Shown: positions 35,282 to 49,700, counted from the stretch's first letter. The stretch: 64,000 nucleotides of DNA from Camelus bactrianus (GCF_048773025.1 NW_027413958.1:1382001-1446000); one strand, 5' to 3'. The notes: generated by a model not told the origin, from the sequence alone. Numbers and translations: made by a program.

Positions 35282-37378
35282 TCCGGAATTCTGAGTGTGG
35301 GGAGGTTCCGTCTTCTGTCTGCAGCACCCGGGATCTCCTAGGAGCCCTTCGAGTGTCTTCCCCGAATCCCTCCCACTGCGGGCTGCCGGTGAAAGGCGGG
35401 GGTTGTGCTGGAAAAGCAGGTAGCATCTTGTGCCTCCCCATGGACAAGGGAGGTAATTAGCGGACTTCCCCCTGCCAGGGAACACCTGTGACACCAGGCA
35501 GCTGCGTGGAGGGCGGCCCTGAACCTCACCCACACAGTCACACGTGTTCCGGAATTCTGAGTGTGGGGAGGTTCCGTCTTCTGTCTGCGGCACCCGGGTT
35601 CTCCTAGGAGCCCTTCGAGTGTCTTCCCAGAGTCCCTCCCTGTGCGGGCTGCCGGGGAAAGGCGGGGGTTGGGCTGGAAAAGCAGGTAGCATCTTGTGCC
35701 TCCCCATGGACAAGGGAGGTAATTAGCGGACTTCCCCCTGCCAGGGAACACCTGTGACACCAGGCAGCTGCGTGGAGGGCGGCCCCGAACCTCCCCCACA
35801 CAGTCAGCCGTGTTCCGGAATTCTGAGTGTGGGGAGGATCCGTTTTCTGTCTGCAGCACCCGGGATCTCCTAGGAGCCATTCGAGTGTCTTCCCAGAGTC
35901 CCTCCCTGTGCGGGTTGCCGGGGAAAGGAGGGGGTTGTGCTGGAAACGCAGGTAGCATCTAGTGTCTCCCCATGGACAGGGGAGGTAATTAGCGGACTTC
36001 CACCTGCCAGGGAACACCTGTGACACCAGGCAGCTGCGTGGAGGGCGGCCCCGAACCTCCCCCACACAGTCAACCGTGTTCCGGAATTCTGAGTGTGGGG
36101 AGGTTCCGTCTTCTGTCTGCAGCACCCGGGATCTCCTAGGAGCCCTTCGAGTGTCTTCCCAGAGTCCCTCCCTGTGCGGGTTGCCGGGGAAAGAGGGGGT
36201 TGTGCTGGAAACGCAGGTAGCATCCAGTGCCTCCCCATGGACAGGGGAGGTAATTAGCGGACTTCCACCTGCCAGGGAACACCTGTGACACCAGGCAGCT
36301 GCGTGGAGGGCGGCCCTGAAGCTCACCCACACAGTCACACGTGTTCCGGAATTCTGAGTGTGGGGAGGTTCCGTCTTCTGTCTGCAGCACCCGGGTTCTC
36401 CTAGGAGCCCTTCGAGTGTCTTCCCAAAGTCCCTCCCTGTGCGGGCTGCCGGGGAAAGGCGGGGGTTGGGCTGGAAAAGCAGGTAGCATCTTGTGCCTCC
36501 CCATGGACAGGGGAGGTAATTAGCGGACTTCCCCCTGCCAGGGAACACCTGTGACACCAGGCAGCTGCGTGGAGGTCGGCCCCGAACCTCCCCCACACAG
36601 TCAGCCCTGTTCCGGAATTCTGAGGGTGGGGAGGTTCCGTCTTCTGTCTGCGGCACCCGGGTTCTCCTAGGAGCCCTTCGAGTGTCTTCCCAGAGTCCCT
36701 CCCTGTGCGGGCTGCCGGGGAAAGGCGGGGGTTGGGCTGGAAAAGCAGGTAGCATCTTGTGCCTCCCCATGGACAAGGGAGGTAATTAGCGGACTTCCCC
36801 CTGCCAGGGAACACCTGTGACACCAGGCAGCTGCGTGGAGGGCGGCCCCGAACCTCCCCCACACAGTCAGCCGTGTTCCGGAATTCTGAGTGTGGGGAGG
36901 TTCCGTTTTCTGTCTGCAGCACCCGGGATCTCCTAGGAGCCATTCGAGTGTCTTCCCAGAGTCCCTCCCTGTGCGGGTTGCCGGGGAAAGGAGGGGGTTG
37001 TGCTGGAAACGCAGGTAGCATCTAGTGCCTCCCCATGGACAGGGGAGGTAATTAGCGGACTTCCACCTGCCAGGGAACACCTGTGACACCAGGCAGCTGC
37101 GTGGAGGGCGGCCCCGAACCTCCCCCACACAGTCAACCGTGTTCCGGAATTCTGAGTGTGGGGAGGTTCCGTCTTCTGTCTGCAGCACCCGGGATCTCCT
37201 AGGAGCCCTTCGAGTGTCTTCCCAGAGTCCCTCCCTGTGCGGGTTGCCGGGGAAAGGAGGGGGTTGTGCTGGAAACGCAGGTAGCATCCAGTGCCTCCCC
37301 ATGGACAGGGGAGGTAATTAGCGGACTTCCACCTGCCAGGGAACACCTGTGACACCAGGCAGCTGCGTGGAGGGCGGC
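35282..37378. repeat. Four-monomer-spaced duplication
   Basis: About 35575-36315 is repeated at about 36638-37378 with a spacing of 1063 bp, four monomers minus the base missing near 36193. The diagnostic 'ctgcggcacccgggttctcc' type occurs at both left ends (35585 and 36648). The first 300 bases are the tail of the 11-mer and of the 28100-28800 type. Confidence 0.7.
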
Positions 37379-38470
37379 CCCGAACCTCCCCCACACAGTC
37401 AGCCCTGTTCCGGAATTCCGAGGGTGGGGAGGTTCCGTCTTCTGTCTGCAGCACCCGGGATCTCTTAGGAGCCCTTCGAGTGTCTTCCCAGGGTCCCTCC
37501 CTGTGCGGGTTGCCAGGGAAAGGAGAGGTTTGTGCTGGAAACGCAGGTAGCATATAGTGCCTCCCCATGGACTGGGGAGGTAATTAGCGGACTTCCACCT
37601 GCCAGGGAACACCTGTGACACAAGGCAGCTGCGTGGAGGGCGGCCCCGAACCCCACCCACACAGTCATCCGTGTTCCGGAATTCTGAGTGTGGGGAGGTT
37701 CCGTCTTCTGTCTGCAGCACCCGGGATCTCCTAGGAGCCATTCGAGTGTCTTCCTAGAGTCCCTCCCTGTGCGGGCTGCCGGGGAAAGGAGGGGGTTGTG
37801 CTGGAAACGCAGGTAGCATCTAGTGCCTCCCCATGGACAGGGGAGGTAATTAGCGGACTTCCACCTGCCAGGGAACACCTGTGACACCAGGCAGCTGCGT
37901 GGAGGGCGGCCCTGAACCTCACCCACACAGTCACACGTGTTCCGGAATTCTGAGTGTGGGGATGTTCCGTCTTCTGTCTGCAGCACCCGGGATCTCCTAG
38001 GAGCCATTCGAGTGTCTTCCCAGAGTCCCTCCCTTTGCGGGTTGCCGGGGAAAGGAGGGGGTTGTGCTGGAAACGCAGGTAGCATCTAGTGCCTCCCCAT
38101 GGACAGGGGAGGTAATTAGCGGACTTCCACCTGCCAGGGAACACCTGTGACACCAGGCAGCTGCGTGGAGGGCGGCCCTGAACCTCCCCCACACAGTCAA
38201 CCGTGTTCCGGAATTCTGAGTGTGGGGAGGTTCCGTCTTCTGTCTGCAGCACCCGGGATCTCTTAGGAGCCCTTCGAGTGTCTTCCCAGAGTCCCTCCCT
38301 GGGCGGGTTGCCGGGGAAAGGAGGGGGTTGTGCTGGAAACGCAGGTAGCATCTAGTGCCTCCCCATGGACAGGGGAGGTATTTAGCGGACTTCCACCTGC
38401 CAGGGAACACCTGTGACACAAGGCAGCTGCGTGGAGGGCGGCCCCGCACCTCCCCCACACAGTCATCCGT
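37379..38470. repeat. Mixed monomers before the 20-mer block
   Basis: About four monomers with private changes: 'aattccgagggtgg' near 37417, 'gccagggaaaggagagg' near 37513, 'catatagtg' near 37551, 'ggatgttccg' near 37961 and 'cctgggcggg' near 38298. No long partner was seen in the window. Confidence 0.65.
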
Positions 38471-41400
38471 GTTCCGGAATTCTGAGTGTGGGGAAGTTCC
38501 GTCTTCTGTCTGCAGCACCCGGGATCTCCTAGGAGCCATTCGAGTGTCTTCCCAGAGTCCCTCCCTGTGCGGGCTGCCGAGGAAAGGCGGGGGTTGGGCT
38601 GGAAAAGCAGGTAGCATCTTGTGCCTCCCCATGGACAAGGGAGGTAATTAGCGGACTTCCCCCTGCCAGGGAACACCTGTGACACCAGGCAGCTGCGTGG
38701 AGGGCGGCCCGAACCTCCCCCACACAGTCAGCCGTGTTCCGGAATTCTGAGAGTGGGGAGGTTCCGTCTTCTGTCTGCAGCACCCGGGATCTCCTAGGAG
38801 CCATTCGAGTGTCTTCCCAGAATCCCTCCCTGTGCTGGTTGCCGGGGAAAGGAGGGGGTTGTGCTGGAAACCCAGGTAGCATCTAGTGCCTCCCCATGGA
38901 CAGGGGAGGTAATTAGCGGACTTCCACCTGCCAGGGAACACCTGTGACACCAGGCAGCTGCGTGGAGGGCGGCCCCGAACCTCCCCAACACAGTCAACCG
39001 TGTTCCGGAATTCTGAGTGTGGGGAGGTTCCGTCTTCTGTCTGCAGCACCCGGGATCTCCTAGGAGCCCTTCGAGTGTCTTCCCCGAGTCCCTCCCTGTG
39101 CGGGCTGCCGGGGAAAGGAGGGGGTTGTGCTGGAAACGCAGGTAGCATCTAGTGCCTCCCCATGGACAGGGGAGGTAATTAGCGGACTTCCACCTGCCAG
39201 GGAACACCTGTGACACCAGGCAGCTGCGTGGAGGGCGGCCCTGAACCTCACCCACACAGTCACACGTGTTCCGGAATTCTGAGTGTGGGGAGGATCCGTC
39301 TTCTGTCTGCAGCACCCGGGATCTCCTAGTAGCCATTCGAGTGCCTTCCCAGAGTCCCTCCCTGTGCGGGCTGCCGGGGAAAGGAGGGGGTTGTGCTGGA
39401 AACGCAGGTAGCATCTAGTGCCTCCCCATGGACAGGGGAGGTAATTAGCGGACTTCCACCTGCCAGGGAACACCTGTGACACCAGGCAGCTGCGTGGAGG
39501 GCGGCCCTGAACCTCACCCACACAGTCACACGTGTTCCGGAATTCTGAGTGTGGGGAGGTTCCGTCTTCTGTCTGCAGCACCCGGGTTCTCCTAGGAGCC
39601 CTTCGAGTGTCTTCCCAGAGTCCCTCCCTGTGCGGGCTGCCGGGGAAAGGCGGGGGTTGGGCTGGAAAAGCAGGTTGCATCTTGTGCATCCCCATGGAAT
39701 AGGGAGGTAATTAGCGGACTTCCCCCTGCCAGGGAACACCTGTGACACCAGGCAGCTGCGTGGAGGGCGGCCCCGAACCTCCCCCACACAGTCAGCCGTG
39801 TTCCGGAATTCTGAGAGTGGGGAGGTTCCGTCTTCTGTCTGCAGCACCCGGGATCACCTAGGAGCCATTCGAGGGTCTTCCCAGAGTCCCTCCCTGTGCG
39901 GGCTGCCGGGGAAAGGAGGTGGTTGTGCTGGAAACGCAGGTAGCATCTAGTGCCTCCCCATGGACAGGGGAGGTAATTAGCGGACTTCCACCTGCCAGGG
40001 AACACCTGTGACACCAGGCAGCTGCGTGGAGGGCGGCCCCGAACCTCCCCCACACAGTCAACCGTGTTCCGGAATTCTAAGTGTGGGGAGGTTCCGTCTT
40101 CTGTCTGCAGCACCCGGGATCTCTTAGGAGCCCTTCGAGTGTCTTCCCAGAGTCCCTCCCTTTGCGGGTTGCCGGGGAAAGGAGGGGGTTGTGCTGGAAA
40201 CGCAGGTAGCATCTAGTGCCTCCCCATGGACAGGGGAGGTTATTAGCGGACTTCCACCTGCCAGGGAACACCTGTGACACAAGGCAGCTGCGTGGAGGGC
40301 GGCCCCGAACTTCCCCCACACAGTCATCCGTGTTCCGGAATTCTGAGTGTGGGGAGGTTCCGTCTTCTGTCTGCAGCACCCGGGATCTCCTAGGAGCCAT
40401 TCGAGTGTCTTCCCAGAGTCCCTCCCTGTGCGGGCTGGCGGGGAAAGGAGGGGGTTGTGCTGGAAACGCAGGTAGCATCTAGTGCCTCCCCATGGACAGG
40501 GGAGGTAATTAGCGGACTTCCACCTGCCAGGGAACACCTGTGACAATAGGCAGCTGCGTGGAGTGCGGCCCCGAACCTCCCCCACACAGTCATCCGTGTT
40601 CCGGAATTCTGAGTGTGGGGAGGTTCCGTCTTCTGTCTGCAGCACCCGGGATCTCCTAGGAGCCTTTCGAGTGTCTTCCCAGTATCACACCCTGTGCGGT
40701 CTGCCGGGGAAAGGAGGGGGTTGTGCTGGAAACGCAGGTAGCATCTAGTGCCTCCCCATGGACAGTGGAGGTAATTAGCGGACTTCCACCTGCCAGGGAA
40801 CACCTGTGACACAAGGCAGCTGCGTGGAGGGCGGCCCCGAACCTCCCCCACACAGTCAGCCGTGTTCCGGAATTCTGAGTGTGGGGAGGTACCGTCTTCT
40901 GTCTGCAGCACCCGGGATCTCCTAGGAGCCATTCGAGTGTCTTCCCAGAGTCCCTCCCTGTGCGGGCTGCCGGGGAAAGGAGGGGGTTGTGCTGGAAACG
41001 CAGGTAGCATCTACTGCCTCCCCATGGACAGGGGAGGTAATTAGCGGACTTCCACCTGCCAGGGAACACCTGTGACACCAGGCAGCTGCGTGGAGGGCGG
41101 CCCTGAACCTCACCCACACAGTCACACGAGTTCCGGAATTCTGAGTGTGGGGAGGTTCCGTCTTCTGTCTGCAGCACCCGGGATCTCCTAGGAGCCATTC
41201 GAGTGTCTTCCCAGAATCCCTCCCTGTGCGGGTTGCCGGGGAAAGGAGGGGGTTGTGATGGAAACGCAGGTAGCATCTAGTGCCTCCCCATGGACAGGGG
41301 AGGTAATTAGCGGACTTCCACCTGCCAGGGAACACCTGTGACACCAGGCACCTGCGTGGAGGGCGGCCCTGATCCTCACCCACACAGTCACACGTGTTCC

Positions 41401-43790
41401 GGAATTCTGAGTGTGGGGAGGTTCCGTCTTCTGTCTGCAGCACCGGGGATCTCCTAGGAGCCATTCGAGTGTCTTCCCAGAGTCCCACCCTGTGCGGGCT
41501 GCCGGGGAAAGGAAGGGGTTGAGCTGGAAATGCAGGTAGAATCTAGTGCCTCCCCATGGACAGGGGAGGTAATTAGCGGACTTCCACCTGCCAGGGAACA
41601 CCTGTGACACAAGGTAGCTGCGTGGAGGGCGGCCCCGAACCTCCCCCACACAGTCATCCGTGTTCCGGAATTCTGAGTGTGGGGAGGTTCCGTCTTCTGT
41701 CTGCTGCACCCGGGATCTCCTAGGAGCCATTCGAGTGTCTTCCCAGAGTCCCTCCCTGTGCGGGCTGCCGGGGAAAGGAGGGGGTTGTGCTGGAAACGCA
41801 GGTAGCATCTAGTGCCTCCCCATGGACAGGGGAGGTATTTAGCGGACTTCCTCCTGCCAGGGAACACCTGTGACACCAGGCAGCTTCGTGGAGGGCGGCC
41901 CTGAACCTCACCCACACAGTCACACGTGTTCCGGAATTCTGAGTGTGGGGAGGTTCCGTCTTCTGTCTGCAGCACCCGGGATCTCTTAGGAGCCCTTCGA
42001 TTGTCTTCCCAGAGTCCCTCCCTGTGCGGGTTGCCGGGGAAAGGAGGGGGTTGTGCTGGAAACGCAGGTAGCATCTAGTGCCTCCCCATGGACAGGGGAG
42101 GTAATTAGCGGACTTCCACCTGCCAGGGAACACCTGTGACACCAGGCAGCTGCGTGGAGGGCGGCCTCGAACCTCCCCCACACAGTCATCCGTGTTCCGG
42201 AATTCTGAGTGTGGGGAGGTTCCGTCTTCTGTTTGCAGCACCCGGGATCTCCTAGGAGCCATTCGATTGTCTTCCCAGAGTCCCTCACTTTGCGGGCTGC
42301 CGGGGAAAGGAGGGGGTTGTGCTGGAAACGCAGGTAGCATCTAGTGCCTCCCCATGGACAGGGGAGGTAATTAGCGGACTTCCACCTGCCAGGGAACACC
42401 TGTGACACCAGGCAGCTTCGTGGAGGGCGGCCCCGAACCTCACCCACACAGTCAACCGTGTTCCGGAATTCTGAGTGTGGGGAGGTTCCGTCTTCTGTCT
42501 GCAGCACACGGGATCTCCTAGGAGCCCTTCGAGTGTCTTCCCAGAGTCCATCCCTGTGCGGGTTGCCGGGGAAAGGAGGGGGTTGTGCTGGAAAAGCAGG
42601 TAGCATCTAGTGCCTCCCCATGGACAGGGGAGGTAATTAGCGGACTTCCACCTGCCAGGGAACACCTGTGACACCAGGCAGCTGCGTGGATGGCGGCCCT
42701 GAACCTCACCCACACAGTCACACGTGTTCCGGAATTCTGAGTGTGGGGAGGTTCCGTCTTCTGTCTGCAGCACCCGGGATCTCCTAGGAGCCATTCGAGT
42801 GTCTTCCCAGAGTCCCTCCCTGTGCGGGCTGCCGGGGAAAGGCGGGGGTTGGGCTGGAAAAGCAGGTAGCATCTAGTGCCTCCCCATGGACAAGGGAGGT
42901 AATTAGCGGACTTCCCCCTGCCAGGGAACACCTGTGACACCAGGCAGCTGCGTGGAGGGCGGCCCCGAACCTCCCCCACACAGTCAGCCGTGTTCCGGAA
43001 TTCTGAGGGTGGGGAGGTTCCGTCTTCTGTCTGCAGCACCCGGGATCTCCTAGGAGCCATTCGAGTGTCTTCCCAGAGTCCCTCCCTGTGCGGGCTGCCG
43101 GGGAAAGGAGGGGGTTGTGCTGGAAACGCAGGTAGCATCTAGTGCCTCCCCATGGACAGGGGAGGTAATTAGCGGACTTCCACCTGCCAGGGAACACCTG
43201 TGACACCAGGCAGCTGCGTGGAGGGCGGCCCCGAACCTCCCCCACACAGTCAACCGTGTTCCGGAATTCTGAGTGTGGGGAGGTTCCATCTTCTGTCTGC
43301 AGAACCCGGGATCTCCTAGGAGCCCTTCGAGTGTCTTCCCAGAGTCCCTCCCTGTGCGGGTTGCCTGGGAAAGGAGGGGGTTGTGCTGGAAACGCAGGTA
43401 GCATCCAGTGCCTCCCCATGGACAGGGGAGGTAATTAGCGGACTTCCACCTGCCAGGGAACACCTGTGACACCAGGCAGCTGCGTGGAGGGCGGCCCTGA
43501 ACCTCACCCACACAGTCACACGTGTTCCGGAATTCTGAGTGTGGGGAGGTTCCGTCTTCTGTCTGCAGCACCCGGGTTCTCCTAGGAGCCCTTCGATTGT
43601 CTTCCCAGAGTCCCTCCCTGTGCGGGCTGCCGGGGAAAGGCGGGGGTTGGGCTGGAAACGCAGGTAGCATCTAGTGCCTCCCCATGGACAGGGGAGGTAA
43701 TTAGCGGACTTCCACCTGCCAGGGAACACCTGTGACACCAGGCAGCTGCGTGGAGGGCGGCCCTGAACCTCACCCACACAGTCAACCGTG
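38471..43790. repeat. 20-mer higher-order repeat, copy 1 (about 5319 bp)
   Basis: Twenty monomers, one short by a base near 38708 ('ggcggcccgaacc'). The start is marked by 'gtggggaagttccg' at about 38490, which recurs at about 43808. Private variants in the unit include 'gacaataggcagc', 'cagtatcacaccctg', 'gtgatggaaacg', 'gtctgctgcacc', 'caccggggatc' and 'tctgcagaacccggg', all repeated in copy 2. Confidence 0.88.
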
Positions 43791-46700
43791 TTCCGGAATT
43801 CTGAGTGTGGGGAAGTTCCGTCTTCTGTCTGCAGCACCCGGGATCTCCTAGGAGCCATTCGAGTGTCTTCCCAGAGTCCCTCCCTGTGCGGGCTGCCGAG
43901 GAAAGGCGGGGGTTGGGCTGGAAAAGCAGGTAGCATCTTGTGCCTCCCCATGGACAAGGGAGGTAATTAGCGGACTTCCCCCTGCCAGGGAACACCTGTG
44001 ACACCAGGCAGCTGCGTGGAGGGCGGCCCCGAACCTCCCCCACACAGTCAGCCGTGTTCCGGAATTCTGAGAGTGGGGAGGTTCCGTCTTCTGTCTGCAG
44101 CACCCGGGATCTCCTAGGAGCCATTCGAGTGTCTTCCCAGAATCCCTCCCTGTGCTGGTTGCCGGGGAAAGGAGGGGGTTGTGCTGGAAACCCAGGTAGC
44201 ATCTAGTGCCTCCCCATGGACAGGGGAGGTAATTAGCGGACTTCCACCTGCCAGGGAACACCTGTGACACCAGGCAGCTGCGTGGAGGGCGGCCCCGAAC
44301 CTCCCCCACACAGTCAACCGTGTTCCGGAATTCTGAGTGTGGGGAGGTTCCGTCTTCTGTCTGCAGCACCCGGGATCTCCTAGGAGCCCTCGAGTGTCTT
44401 CCCAGAGTCCCTCCCTGTGCGGGTTGCCGGGGAAAAGAGGGGGTTGTGCTGGAAACGAAGGTAGCATCCAGTGCCTCCCCATGGACAGGGGAGGTAATTA
44501 GCGGACTTCCACCTGGCAGGGAACACCTGTGACACCAGGCAGCTGCGTGGAGGGCGGCCCTGAACCTCACCCACACAGTCACACGTGTTCCGGAATTCTG
44601 AGTGTGGGGAGGTTCCGTCTTCTGTCTGCAAAACCCGGGATCTTCTAGGAGCCATTCGAGTGTCTTCCCAGAATCCCTCACTTTGCGGGCTGCCGGGGAA
44701 AGGAGGGGGTTTTGCTGGAAACGCAGGTAGCATCTAGTGCCTCCCCATGGATAGGGGAGGTAATTAGCGGACTTCCACCAGCCAGGGAACACCTGTGAAA
44801 CCAGACATCTGCGTGGAGGGTGGCCCTGAACCTCACCCACACAGTCAACCGTGTTCCGGAATTCTGAGTGTGGGGAGGTTCCGTCTTCTGTCTGCAGCAC
44901 CCGGAATCTCCTAGGAGCCATTGGAGTGTCTTCCCAGAGTCCCTCCCTGTGCGGGCTGCCGGGGAAAGGAGGGGGTTGGGCTGGAAACGCAGGTAGAATC
45001 TAGTGCCTCCCCATGGACAGGGGAGGTAATTAGCGGACTTCCACCTGCCAGGGAACACCTGTGACACCAGGCAGCTGCGTGGAGGGCGGCCCTGAACCTC
45101 ACCCACACAGTCACACGTGTTCCGGAATTATGAGTGTGGGGAGGTTCCGTCTTCTGTCTGCAGCACCCGGGTTCTCCTAGGAGCCCTTCGAGGGTCTTCC
45201 CATAGTCCCTCCCTGTGCGGGCTGCCGGGGAAAGGCGGGGGTTGTGCTGGAAAAGCAGGTTGCATCTTGTGCCTCCCCATGGACAGGGGAGGTAATTAGC
45301 GGACTTCCCCCTGCCAGGGAACACCTGTGACACCAGGCAGCTGCGTGGAGGGCGGCCCCGAACCTCCCCCACACAGTCAGCCGTGTTCCGGATTTCTGAG
45401 GGTGGGGAGGTTCCGTCTTCTGTCTGCAGCACCCGGGATCTCCTAGGAGCCATTCGAGTGTCTTCCCAGAGTCCCTCCCTGTGCGGGCTGCCGGGGAAAG
45501 GAGGGGGTTGTGCTGGAAACGCAGGTAGCATCTAGTGCCTCCCCATGGACAGGGGAGGTAATTAGCGGACTTCCACCTGCCAGGGAACACCTGTGACACC
45601 AGGCAGCTGCGTGGAGGGCGGCCCTGAACCTCACCCACACTGTCACACGTGTTCCGGAATTCTGAGTGTGGGGAGGTTCCGTCTTCTGTCTGCAGCACCC
45701 GGGATCTCCTAGGAGCCATTCGAGTGTCTTCCCAGAGTCCCTCCCTGTGCGGGCTGCCGGGGAAAGGAGGGGGTTGTGCTGGAAACGCAGGTAGCATCTA
45801 GTGCCTCCCCATGGACAGGGGAGGTAATTAGCGGACTTCCACCTGCCAGGGAACACCTGTGACACCAGGCAGCTGCGTGGAGGGCGGCCCTGAACCTCAC
45901 CCACACAGTCACACGTGTTCCGGAATTCTGAGTGTGGGGAGGATCCGTCTTCTGTCTGCAGCACCCGGGATCTCCTAGTAGCCATTCGAGTGCCTTCCCA
46001 GAGTCCCTCCCTGTGCGGGCTGCCGGGGAAAGGAGGGGGTTGTGCTGGAAACGCAGGTAGCATCTAGTGCCTCCCCATGGACAGGGGAGGTAATTAGCGG
46101 ACTTCCACCTGCCAGGGAACACCTGTGACACCAGGCAGCTGCGTGGAGGGCGGCCCTGAACCTCACCCACACAGTCACACGTGTTCCGGAATTCTGAGTG
46201 TGGGGAGGTTCCGTCTTCTGTCTGCAGCACCCGGGTTCTCCTAGGAGCCCTTCGAGTGTCTTCCCAGAGTCCCTCCCTGTGCGGGCTGCCGGGGAAAGGC
46301 GGGGGTTGGGCTGGAAAAGCAGGTTGCATCTTGTGCATCCCCATGGACTAGGGAGGTAATTAGCGGACTTCCCCCTGCCAGGGAACACCTGTGACACCAG
46401 GCAGCTGCGTGGAGGGCGGCCCCGAACCTCCCCCACACAGTCAGCCGTGTTCCGGAATTCTGAGAGTGGGGAGGTTCCGTCTTCTGTCTGCAGCACCCGG
46501 GATCACCTAGGAGCCATTCGAGTGTCTTCCCAGAGTCCCTCCCTGTGCGGGCTGCCGGGGAAAGGAGGTGGTTGTGCTGGAAACGCAGGTAGCATCTAGT
46601 GCCTCCCCATGGACAGGGGAGGTAATTAGCGGACTTCCACCTGCCAGGGAACACCTGTGACACCAGGCAGCTGCGTGGAGGGCGGCCCCGAACCTCCCCC

Positions 46701-49700
46701 ACACAGTCAACCGTGTTCCGGAATTCTAAGTGTGGGGAGGTTCCGTCTTCTGTCTGCAGCACCCGGGATCTCTTAGGAGCCCTTCGAGTGTCTTCCCAGA
46801 GTCCCTCCCTTTGCGGGTTGCCGGGGAAAGGAGGGGGTTGTGCTGGAAACGCAGGTAGCATCTAGTGCCTCCCCATGGACAGGGGAGGTTATTAGCGGAC
46901 TTCCACCTGCCAGGGAACACCTGTGACACAAGGAAGCTGCGTGGAGGGCGGCCCCGAACTTCCCCCACACAGTCATCCGTGTTCCGGAATTCTGAGTGTG
47001 GGGAGGTTCCGTCTTCTGTCTGCAGCACCCGGGATCTCCTAGGAGCCATTCGAGTGTCTTCCCAGAGTCCCTCCCTGTGCGGGCTGGCGGGGAAAGGAGG
47101 GGGTTGTGCTGGAAACGCAGGTAGCATCTAGTGCCTCCCCATGGACAGGGGAGGTAATTAGCGGACTTCCACCTGCCAGGGAACACCTGTGACAATAGGC
47201 AGCTGCGTGGAGTGCGGCCCCGAACCTCCCCCACACAGTCATCCGTGTTCCGGAATTCTGAGTGTGGGGAGGTTCCGTCTTCTGTCTGCAGCACCCGGGA
47301 TCTCCTAGGAGCCTTTCGAGTGTCTTCCCAGTATCACACCCTGTGCGGTCTGCCGGGGAAAGGAGGGGGTTGTGCTGGAAACGCAGGTAGCATCTAGTGC
47401 CTCCCCATGGACAGTGGAGGTAATTAGCGGACTTCCACCTGCCAGGGAACACCTGTGACACAAGGCAGCTGCGTGGAGGGCGGCCCCGAACCTCCCCCAC
47501 ACAGTCATCCGTGTTCCGGAATTCTGAGTGTGGGGAGGTACCGTCTTCTGTCTGCAGCACCCGGGATCTCCTAGGAGCCATTCGAGTGTCTTCCCAGAGT
47601 CCCTCCCTGTGCGGGCTGCCGGGGAAAGGAGGGGGTTGTGCTGGAAACGCAGGTAGCATCTACTGCCTCCCCATGGACAGGGGAGGTAATTAGCGGACTT
47701 CCACCTGCCAGGGAACACCTGTGACACCAGGCAGCTGCGTGGAGGGCGGCCCTGAACCTCACCCACACAGTCACACGAGTTCCGGAATTCTGAGTGTGGG
47801 GAGGTTCCGTCTTCTGTCTGCAGCACCCGGGATCTCCTAGGAGCCATTCGAGTGTCTTCCCAGAATCCCTCCCTGTGCGGGTTGCCGGGGAAAGGAGGGG
47901 GTTGTGATGGAAACGCAGGTAGCATCTAGTGCCTCCCCATGGACAGGGGAGGTAATTAGCGGACTTCCACCTGCCAGGGAACACCTGTGACACCAGGCAC
48001 CTGCGTGGAGGGCGGCCCTGATCCTCACCCACACAGTCACACGTGTTCCGGAATTCTGAGTGTGGGGAGGTTCCGTCTTCTGTCTGCAGCACCGGGGATC
48101 TCCTAGGAGCCATTCGAGTGTCTTCCCAGAGTCCCTCCCTGTGCGGGCTGCCGGGGAAAGGAAGGGGTTGAGCTGGAAATGCAGGTAGAATCTAGTGCCT
48201 CCCCATGGACAGGGGAGGTAATTAGCGGACTTCCACCTGCCAGGGAACACCTGTGACACAAGGTAGCTGCGTGGAGGGCGGCCCCGAACCTCCCCCACAC
48301 AGTCATCCGTGTTCCGGAATTCTGAGTGTGGGGAGGTTCCGTCTTCTGTCTGCTGCACCCGGGATCTCCTAGGAGCCATTCGAGTGTCTTCCCAGAGTCC
48401 CTCCCTGTGCGGGCTGCCGGGGAAAGGAGGGGGTTGTGCTGGAAACGCAGGTAGCATCTAGTGCCTCCCCATGGACAGGGGAGGTATTTAGCGGACTTCC
48501 TCCTGCCAGGGAACACCTGTGACACCAGGCAGCTTCGTGGAGGGCGGCCCTGAACCTCACCCACACAGTCACACGTGTTCCGGAATTCTGAGTGTGGGGA
48601 GGTTCCGTCTTCTGTCTGCAGCACCCGGGATCTCTTAGGAGCCCTTCGATTGTCTTCCCAGAGTCCCTCCCTGTGCGGGTTGCCGGGGAAAGGAGGGGGT
48701 TGTGCTGGAAACGCAGGTAGCATCTAGTGCCTCCCCATGGACAGGGGAGGTAATTAGCGGACTTCCACCTGCCAGGGAACACCTGTGACACCAGGCAGCT
48801 GCGTGGAGGGCGGCCTCGAACCTCCCCCACACAGTCATCCGTGTTCCGGAATTCTGAGTGTGGGGAGGTTCCGTCTTCTGTTTGCAGCACCCGGGATCTC
48901 CTAGGAGCCATTCGATTGTCTTCCCAGAGTCCCTCACTTTGCGGGCTGCCGGGGAAAGGAGGGGGTTGTGCTGGAAACGCAGGTAGCATCTAGTGCCTCC
49001 CCATGGACAGGGGAGGTAATTAGCGGACTTCCACCTGCCAGGGAACACCTGTGACACCAGGCAGCTTCGTGGAGGGCGGCCCCGAACCTCACCCACACAG
49101 TCAACCGTGTTCCGGAATTCTGAGTGTGGGGAGGTTCCGTCTTCTGTCTGCAGCACACGGGATCTCCTAGGAGCCCTTCGAGTGTCTTCCCAGAGTCCAT
49201 CCCTGTGCGGGTTGCCGGGGAAAGGAGGGGGTTGTGCTGGAAAAGCAGGTAGCATCTAGTGCCTCCCCATGGACAGGGGAGGTAATTAGCGGACTTCCAC
49301 CTGCCAGGGAACACCTGTGACACCAGGCAGCTGCGTGGATGGCGGCCCTGAACCTCACCCACACAGTCACACGTGTTCCGGAATTCTGAGTGTGGGGAGG
49401 TTCCGTCTTCTGTCTGCAGCACCCGGGATCTCCTAGGAGCCATTCGAGTGTCTTCCCAGAGTCCCTCCCTGTGCGGGCTGCCGGGGAAAGGCGGGGGTTG
49501 GGCTGGAAAAGCAGGTAGCATCTAGTGCCTCCCCATGGACAAGGGAGGTAATTAGCGGACTTCCCCCTGCCAGGGAACACCTGTGACACCAGGCAGCTGC
49601 GTGGAGGGCGGCCCCGAACCTCCCCCACACAGTCAGCCGTGTTCCGGAATTCTGAGGGTGGGGAGGTTCCGTCTTCTGTCTGCAGCACCCGGGATCTCCT

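Noticed and set aside
44391-45768. Transposable element insertion
   Set aside because: The extra sequence is made of the same satellite monomers, in register, without terminal repeats or target-site duplication.
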